The notes under the pieces were generated by a model. That model was not told the origin of the DNA, ran no database searches, and was given only the letters and a program-made list of their open reading frames with translations. Below are positions 57,427 through 64,000 of a DNA stretch of 64,000 bases, in pieces (position 1 is the first letter of the stretch; each line of letters opens with the position of its first letter). The stretch comes from Rhizomys pruinosus (lineage: Eukaryota; Chordata; Mammalia; Rodentia; Spalacidae): the NCBI GenBank assembly GCA_009823505.1, contig VZQC01003052.1, positions 2,954,701 to 3,018,700 on the forward strand, given 5' to 3'. Position numbers and translations under genes: made by a program.

Positions 57427-57647
57427 TCAAAAATATTTTATTTTTTTATTTTATGTGTAGGTATTGCCTGCATGTATGTAAGTGCACCCATGCTGTGCGA
57501 TGCCTGCAGAAGTCAGAAGAGGGTGTTAGATCCTCTGGAACTGGAATAACAGACAGTTATTAGCTGTTGTGTGGGTGCTGGGAACCAAACCTGGGTCCTC
57601 TGCAAGAGCAGCCAGCACCCTTAACTGCTGAGCCATTTCTCCAGCCC
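57427..57647 (-). mobile_element. B2 SINE, antisense, older
   Basis: T-rich tail to 'gctgagccatttctccagcc'. Confidence 0.92.
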
Positions 57648-58295
57648 TAGGAAAAGTACATTTTAGTAACTAGGCCTGCAGAGGGTACTATAGCTGATGA
57701 CCACTTTGGCGATGGGTGATTTGAATTTAGAGCAGGCGTTGATTTGAAGTCTCTCTTTGCACCTGGCTGTTTGACATTGAATAAGTGACTTCAGACCTCG
57801 TTTTGCCATCTGTGAGGCAGCTATTTTCTATCCTCTCTATCCTACAAGGCTTACACACATGGAAATGGTTTATTTAGGTCCTGGAACAGTGTCAAATTCT
57901 AAGTAAATAAAGAGTCTTCCAACTCCTCCACAGGTCTCTCCTAACTACTTCTGCCTTAGCAAGAGGGGCTGGCTTGCTTGGCACTGGGCCTTGCTCTTTT
58001 CTCAAAGCTGGATTCCATTGCATACTTCCACACATGGCACGATTTTTCCATGTAGTTGACAGTTGGAGGTGTGTCACTGGGCTGGGATGAACCATGGGAC
58101 TGGGGAAAAATAACTTCTTTCCCCAGATGTGGTCTCCTCTCTTAGTATTCTCTTACATAAAGGGCTCTCTCTTCTCAGCTCTATATGTCAATGTCCACAT
58201 GGGACCATCCACTGTATCATTAGTGGACAATCATTACAGTTGAGGAATAACGTTCAGTGAGCACTTAGTATGTCTTGGGCACTGCCAAGAGCTAT
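57648..58295. other. Single-copy sequence
   Basis: Nothing recognised. Confidence 0.4.
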
Positions 58296-58311
58296 TTAAA
58301 AACATAATTGA

Positions 58312-58539
58312 GGGCTGGAGAGATGGCCTAGCGGTTAAGAGCGCCGACCACTCTTACAGAGGACCCGGGTTCGATCCCCAGCACCCACATGGCAGCCGAG
58401 AACCGTCTGAAACTCCAATTCCAGGAGATCTCCAGTTCCAGGGGAATCCGACACCCTCTTCTGACCTCCGCGGCATTGCACGACACGGGTGCACAAACCT
58501 ACATGCAGACAGTACATTGATACACATAAAAAAAAATAG
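58312..58539 (+). mobile_element. B2 SINE, 17-bp-duplication subfamily, with target duplication
   Basis: 'aactccaattccaggag' (58411-58427) then 'atctccagttccagggg' (58428-58444). Flanked by the exact 16-bp 'ttaaaaacataattga' (58296-58311 and 58540-58555). A recent insertion. Confidence 0.97.
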
Positions 58540-58555
58540 TTAAAAACATAATTGA

Positions 58556-59005
58556 ATGTAAAACTTCCAACAGCCCAATGAAATACATGATTATATTATT
58601 CTCATTTTACACCTGTAGGAACTGGGTCTTAGCAACTTCTCAGATCCCAGAGCTAGAAAGTAAAAGAGCAAGAAGCTAACACAGTGCTTGACTCATGTGA
58701 GGACTCTGCAAAGACACAAGGAACACATTAAAATTTAATCAGAGAGAGATGGTCACAGGACAGAATTTTATTATGGATCTCTGGTATTTTTATAGTGCAG
58801 TTTGACTCTAAAACTCTATTTGTAGCCTTTCTCTAGCCTGTCATTTGTCTGTAGCAGCCAGCAAGTGAAGCTAAAGATTTCATTTTCCATTTTTCTTTTC
58901 TTTCTAAAAATTAAATTATTTAAATTAGCATATAAAGCACTAGGTATCATGTCATTTTCAAGAAAACCTTTGTCTTAAGGAAAGTGGAAACCCCTGCTTG
59001 AAGTT
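58556..59005. other. Single-copy sequence
   Basis: Nothing recognised. Confidence 0.4.
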
Positions 59006-59011
59006 TTCTTT

Positions 59012-59072
<61 letters not shown>

Positions 59073-59332
59073 TTCCTCCCTTCCTTCCTCCTTCCTTCCT
59101 TCATTCCTTCCTTCTTCCTCCCTCCCTCCTTTCCTTCCTTCTTCCTTCCTCATTCCTTCCTTCCTTCATTTTCTTCCTTCTTCCTTCCTTCCTGCCTCCT
59201 TTCCTTCCTTCCTTCTTCCTTCCTTCTTTCTTCCTTCCTTCTCCCTCCCTCCCTCCCTCCCTCCCTTCTCCCTCTCTCCCTCCCTCCCTCTCTCCCTTCC
59301 TTCCTTCTCCCTCCCTCCCTCCTTTCCCTCCG
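59006..59332. repeat. Long polypyrimidine tract, (TTTC)n to (TTCC)n to (CCCT)n
   Basis: About 325 bases almost entirely C and T on the + strand, changing gradually from TTTC to TTCC to CCCT units. It continues directly into the tail end of an antisense B2, so it probably grew from that tail. Confidence 0.96.
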
Positions 59333-59508
59333 TGTACGGGTGAACTGCCTGCACATAGGTAAATGCACCCATGTCATGGAATACTGATGGAGGTCAGAAG
59401 ATCCCTGAGAACTGGAGTTACAGACGTTTGTTAGCTGCCATGTGAGTGCAGGGTCCTCTGCAAGAGCAGCCAGTGCTCTTAACCACTGAGCCATCTCTGC
59501 AACCTAGT
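59333..59508 (-). mobile_element. B2 SINE, antisense
   Basis: 'gtgaactgcctgcacatagg' to 'ctgagccatctctgcaacct' with an internal deletion after 'gaggtcagaag'. Confidence 0.9.
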
Positions 59509-59509
59509 C

Positions 59510-59628
59510 ATTATGTAGCTCTGGCTGGCCTGGTACTCCCCATGTGGACCAGTCTCATCTGGATTAAATGACTGCCTGCCTCTGCCTCCTGGGTGCTGGA
59601 ATTAATGGTGTGTGCAACCAGGCTTAGC
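59510..59628 (-). mobile_element. B1 SINE fragment, antisense
   Basis: 'gtagctctggctggcctggt' to 'tgtgcaaccaggctta', with a small internal loss. Confidence 0.85.
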
Positions 59629-60512
59629 TCTCTTCAGCTTTTCTTAATACATTACGTTTTCTCCTTACTACCAGCCCCTTCTCCCAATAGTTCCTTAAAA
59701 AGGAAATTGTTACATCATTGCATTTTCTCACCTAGGGAAGTCTTTTTAAGTACCAGCCACCCTCATCTCAACACCCTGGGACCCCAGGAGCGCCAGAGAG
59801 AGGTGTGGTAAAGAAAGCAAATATATCAAAGTGAGGACTGAGTGCCTGACAAGCTCATTAGCACCCAGGCAGGAGAAGGAAGCTGCTATTTTTATCAAAT
59901 GTACCTTCACTTAAATTTCAGAAATACTTGGGTGGAAAAGAAGGTTCCCTGAAGTGTTTGTTCCTCTAGTAAGGGCTGCCTGTCTTGAGTCCATCTGGCT
60001 CCATTGTCATCCTCAGACTAGTGCTGGGAAGGTGCCCATGTATTGTTTACAGTTGTTTTGTGAACTCTGGATCTCAGCCACTTGCTTTGTGGTGTCAGTG
60101 TAAACCAGCAGGAAGCAGTTCAGACTTCCTCACTTTGGTCTTGTGCCCCCCACCACCTAGACCCGGGCTTCAGCTCTTCCCTGCCTACAACTAACTAGCT
60201 AAGCTCTGGTTACTCTAATTACTGTAATTTCAATGAGATGGCTTCTTCAGCCAAGGCTAGCTCCAGACCCAGGGCATATGCTGTATTTAATGAGAACGGT
60301 TATACCTGTCCAGTGCTTTCACATTTCAACTTTGCGGGTGTTTGACAGATACTTCAGAATCACCTTCTGGCCTGGTTCACATGTCCAGCTTCAATATTTG
60401 AAATAAGGTTTTTACCTCAAACCCAGGATTTATAGCACCTAAAGTGCGTGCACATGCACACGCATAGGAAGTCATTTACTGATTGTTTTGAATGAAGTAA
60501 AGACAATCTCTA
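59629..60512. other. Single-copy sequence
   Basis: Nothing recognised. Confidence 0.4.
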
Positions 60513-61045
60513 GCCCGGGGTGGGGATAGCTCAGTGGGTAAAGCTCTTGCAGCATAACTGAGGGCCTGAGTTTGAATCCCAGAATCCAATTTAAAAGGCC
60601 AGTCATGCTGGGTGTGGTGGAGCACACCTTTAATCCTAGCACTTGGGAGGCAGAGGCAGGTGGATCTTTGTTGAGTTCAAGGCCAGGCTGGTCTACAGAG
60701 TGAGTTCCAGGACAGCTGGGGCTACAGGGAAACCCTATCTCAAAAAGACCAAAAATAAATAAAATAAAATAAAATAAAATAAAATAAATAATAAAATAAA
60801 ATGGCAGTCACGATACAGGCATATGAAATCCCAATACCCCGTGGAGAGATGTATGGTGGGATAGAGAACCCCTGGAAGCTCATAGGCCAACTAGCTTGGT
60901 GTCCAGTGTTGAAACACTGAGAGCCCCATCTAAGGTGGAAGATGAGGACCACCACCCAAGGTAGGATGCGGGGGCACATGTGTACCCACACTCATACACT
61001 CAAATGAACATGATATATCACATATGCACACATGCATAAATAAAC
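60513..61045 (+). mobile_element. B4-like SINE split by a B1
   Basis: A tRNA-like head ('gggatagctcagtgggtaaa', 'gagtttgaatcccagaatcc') is followed, after the inserted B1, by a 3' part ('ggcatatgaaatcccaatac', 'caactagcttggtgtccag') typical of a longer composite rodent SINE. Confidence 0.65.
60606..60801 (+). mobile_element. B1 SINE inside the B4-like element
   Basis: 'gctgggtgtggtggagcaca' to 'accctatctcaaaaagacc' with an (AAAAT)n tail. Flanks 'ggccagtcatg' and 'ggcagtcacg' look like its target duplication. Confidence 0.93.
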
Positions 61046-61586
61046 TAAAAAATGACTTCCCCCCCTTTCTCTCAAATGTAAATATAAAAGAATGTGTGTG
61101 CCTTTCTTTTGTAGGCTACTTTATCCAGAATTACAAAAATTAGCTGCATCTTAGATATTTTCATTAATGTAATATTTTGAATTTTTGAAGATCTGACAAA
61201 GGGTATCTATATTATTTCACTATGAGTCTAATAGTTACAACTACTAACAACCAAATATCCACAACTATGGAATTGCTTAAGTAAACTGTGGTACCATCAT
61301 GCCCATTAACCAAAAGCACATTGCAAAATGTTTACTGATAGAGATTTTTACCTTTCTCTAAAGTGAGAAAAGTACTATGAAATCTATGCACACCGTGGCT
61401 CCAGCCCTGAGGAAATCCCATCTGTAGTTGAACCTAACAGTGGCCGGCTCAGACATACAACAAAAGACAAGTTACATTTTGCAATGGTTCTTTCTGGAAA
61501 GAAAATATACTACTTTTGTAATTAGGTGGAAATAAATGCTACTGCTTTAAGAGAAAAGCAGTGTTTTAATTTCTTCTCTCATGTCC
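61046..61586. other. Mostly single-copy, possible old L1 fragment
   Basis: 'caaatatccacaactatgga' followed by 'gtaaactgtggtaccatcat' (61251-61300) resembles a decayed L1 ORF2 end. The rest is unassigned. Confidence 0.35.
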
Positions 61587-62275
61587 GAAATCCTAGAAAT
61601 TAGCTGGGATGATCGCATGTGAGGCCTGGCTGCCTCTCCAGGATGTTTATGGGAGCTTCTGCTTTGTTGGGCCTGCTTTGTCCTGGCCCATGAGGCCTGC
61701 GGCAACTTCTTGAGCCTGCTGTAAAGTTTGCAACAGCACCTTAAAGGAAGTAAGGCAGCCGGGCCAAGCTTGTTTACAACTGAGGGGCCCTTATCAGCTG
61801 GCCTTAAGTAAACAAGACCTCAGCTAAAGGAAGTAAGGTAGGCGGCCTGCGGGTCCTAAGTAAACAAGAGGGGCTAAAGGGAGTAAGGCATGCACAGCCA
61901 GGGTTGTTTTGAAACTTTTCCTATTGGCTCTAGCTATTTGACTTTTTTTTTTTTTTTTTTTTTTTGGTCGTTTTGAGACAGGGTCTCCACTGGTAGCCCC
62001 AGCGGGTCCCCTGGAACTCACCCTCACTCTGTAGACCAGCTGGCCTGAATCTCACAAAGATCCACGCCTGGCGCATCTGCCTCCCAAGTGGCCTAGTTAA
62101 TGGCATGGGCCACTACACCCGGCAAGCTATTTGACCTTTAAGATGATTGGCTGCCTGTTTCACACTGTGGGTGTTCCTTTGTGGTCTTTGCTTTTATAAG
62201 ATGCTGCCTGCCGCAATAAAGGATTCCTTGCTTTGATGAGCTCCCTGTCTGGTGTGTTCTTTTGCAAACCATTGA
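61587..62275 (+). mobile_element. Solo LTR interrupted by a B1
   Basis: U3 with direct repeats ('aaaggaagtaagg' type at 61743, 61826 and 61876; 'taagtaaacaag' at about 61805 and 61857), two reverse CCAAT boxes ('attggct'), TATA 'tttataag' (62193-62200) and AATAAA (62215-62220) in correct order. No partner LTR or primer site seen. Ends approximate. Confidence 0.65.
61943..62124 (-). mobile_element. B1 SINE, antisense, inside the LTR
   Basis: T21 tail then 'gagacagggtctccactgg' to 'gccactacacccggc', flanked by 'agctatttgac' (61932-61942 and 62125-62135). Confidence 0.95.
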
Positions 62276-62926
62276 CATTCATCATCTCGCTCAGCCCCAT
62301 CCACCGAGGAGGCCAGCTGGTTCGAGCCTCCTCTCCCTGGTCCCTCTTCAGGTGACGCCACACTACTTGGTTGCCTTCCAGGTGGAAACACTCTGCTCCA
62401 ATCATATCTCCCAAGAGGAAAGACAAACTCCTTCCCTGAAGAATGGCCTGCAACATTTCATAAACCCTTTGGGTGCAATAGAAGTCATTTGAGTGCATAC
62501 ATGCAGTTCAATTTTCCCCTTACCAACCTAAAGTTTAACATTTGTTAAGACAAGAAGTCAATACAGTAGAAAATATGCCAGCCTATTACTCAAGGGAGTG
62601 AGTTCTGCCTCACCTATACTGAAGGTAACTGTGGGTTACCTTTGGGTCAAGTCATTGAAATTGAGGAAAAACTATTACCACCACCCATTTCCCTTCTATG
62701 GACAGAAGTTGCAAAGACTAAATGAGATACCCAGGGATGCGGCAAGACAGGCACCTAGTCAGGTGTATGCAATCGTCATGATTGCTATTACAGCATTAAT
62801 GTTGATGTCACAGCTCCTATAACTGTGGAAAGTAGTCGAAACGATGTTAATCTCTGGAAAAGGAAAAAGAAAATTAATATGTCCTAGTCACCAAATTACC
62901 TTTGACTAATAGCACCAATGGAAGTA
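62276..62926. other. Single-copy sequence
   Basis: May begin with the last bases of the LTR; nothing else recognised. A minus frame at 62160-62498 runs back into the LTR and is not credible as a gene. Confidence 0.4.
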
Positions 62927-63141
62927 AATTTTTTAAGATTATTATTTTTTTTAAGTTATGTGCATAAGTGTCTATGTATATATAAGTGCAGGTACCTTTG
63001 GAGGCCAGAAGAGGGCATCAGATCCATGGAACTGGTGTTACAAGCAGTTGTGAACTACCTGGTGTGGGTGCTGGGAACTGAAGTTGGGTCTTCTGCAGGA
63101 ACAGTGTGTGCTTTTAACTGCTAGGCCATCTCTCCAACCCA
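62927..63141 (-). mobile_element. B2 SINE, antisense, older
   Basis: T-rich tail, 'ggaggccagaagagggcatc', ends 'aggccatctctccaacccag'. Confidence 0.9.
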
Positions 63142-63319
63142 GAAGTTAAATATTTATCCAGTTTTATAAGAGTTTTTTTTATGCTCCTCAGGAAGAAGTA
63201 GCCTGACCACTTTAGATCATACTCTGTTATAGACTGTGCTTCTGCTTCTCATCACTGTGAAGACAGACCAGTTCCAAGCTACTTGCTTTGCCTTCCTCTT
63301 ACATATCTTTTGTGACTAT

Positions 63320-63620
63320 ATTAATTACTTTTGCATTACTGTGATAAAATGCCTAGAGAAGCAACCTAAGAGTTGCTTCCTCACTGTCTTGAGGAAGGCT
63401 CCTTATAGTGTTCACAGCAGCAGGAATATCAACTGGAGGCTCCTCATATATTGGCTGATGAAAAGCATGGGACCAGAAGCAGGGCCAGGCTACAATTGTC
63501 ACAGGCCATACCCCAGCCACCCATCTCCAAATTAGGCCCAGCAACCTCCCAAAACGGTGCTAGGATGCTCTTACCCATGAGGCTGTGAGCAAAAGTTCAT
63601 GACCAAACCGTAACAGTATC
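63320..63620 (-). mobile_element. LTR-like interspersed repeat fragment
   Basis: 'tgcattactgtgataaaatg' at one end and 'ccaaaccgtaacag' at the other are features of a common rodent MaLR-type repeat read in reverse; the middle is diverged. Confidence 0.45.
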
Positions 63621-64000
63621 GTTAGTGTAAACTCAGCATTGAATGGGTACAAGTAAATACTCAGTAAATGTATCTACTAAAAATATTTGCTGAACATCTT
63701 TTAGGTAGAACACAGCAATGGAAAGGGGAAAAAAAAAACAGGAAGAAACAAATGTTTAAACAGCACTTCTGAAATACTGAGCAGCAAGCATGCAGCAGAG
63801 GACAGGCCGTGCCTTCTACAAGGAGGAGACCACAAAGAATCTGCCATTAGGAGGGATGAGATCCAGGTTCTTATTCCCATGACTTAAAAGAGCCCAGGAC
63901 CTAGCGAGGACCATATATTGACCAGAAGTTCTAGAATAAAATTCTCCAAACATAGTTTCTTATGGTATATCAGGAGTGAAGGTGCCTAAAGAGGTCCCAA
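63621..64000. other. Single-copy sequence to window end
   Basis: Nothing recognised except an A run at 63730-63738. Confidence 0.4.

Noticed and set aside
59150..59494. Arg/Glu/Gly-rich frame of 114 codons
   Set aside because: It is the polypurine strand of the CT-rich microsatellite.

Overview
This is nuclear DNA from a muroid rodent. The window is packed with rodent SINEs in both orientations: B2 (tRNA-derived head 'ggctggagagatgg'), B1 (7SL-derived), and B3-, B4- and ID-like copies. It also holds a rodent-type L1, LTR elements and long CA/GT, CT and TTTC microsatellites. The B1 copies end in a 'cagctggggctacaggg' variant that differs from the house mouse or rat form as I know it, so I do not name a species. 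I found no protein-coding exon I can support. The long reading frames lie in SINEs, microsatellites, an endogenous retrovirus or the L1, so the window is best read as intergenic or deep intronic.

Layout. 1-3.5 kb: a SINE cluster, including a composite B2-B1 element. 3.53-9.28 kb: a retroviral insertion on the minus strand with two 395-bp LTRs that differ at 5 positions, a 6-bp target duplication, a lysine-tRNA-type primer site, a broken gag start and no recognisable pol. 9.3-26.7 kb: mostly single-copy sequence with scattered SINEs, a dense SINE/microsatellite block at 16.4-18.4 kb, and a possible promoter-like patch near 18.9-19.05 kb. 26.86-35.05 kb: a large inverted duplication with arms of about 3.4 kb around a 1.2-kb loop that contains a 530-bp GT tract. 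The right arm stops exactly at a single N. 37.4-47.4 kb: nested repeats. Two direct copies of one interspersed repeat flank an LTR-like element, which was itself split by a full-length 6.55-kb antisense L1. 48.4-55.7 kb: L1 3' fragments, two LTR-like segments and single-copy DNA. 55.7-60 kb: B1/B2 copies, including members of a B2 subfamily with a 17-bp tandem duplication, and a 325-bp pyrimidine tract. 60-64 kb: a B4-like SINE carrying a B1, an LTR interrupted by a B1, and older fragments.

The elements give a relative history: B1 and B2 copies lie inside older LTRs and SINEs, and the L1 lies inside an LTR-like element. Several regions look like draft-assembly products. Two single Ns each cut a B1, and both the L1 and the right arm of the palindrome show scattered small deletions typical of uncorrected long reads. 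The strongest biological leads are the composite B2-B1 SINE, the young non-autonomous retroviral element, the full-length L1 with 3' tandem repeats, and the 17-bp-duplication B2 subfamily.
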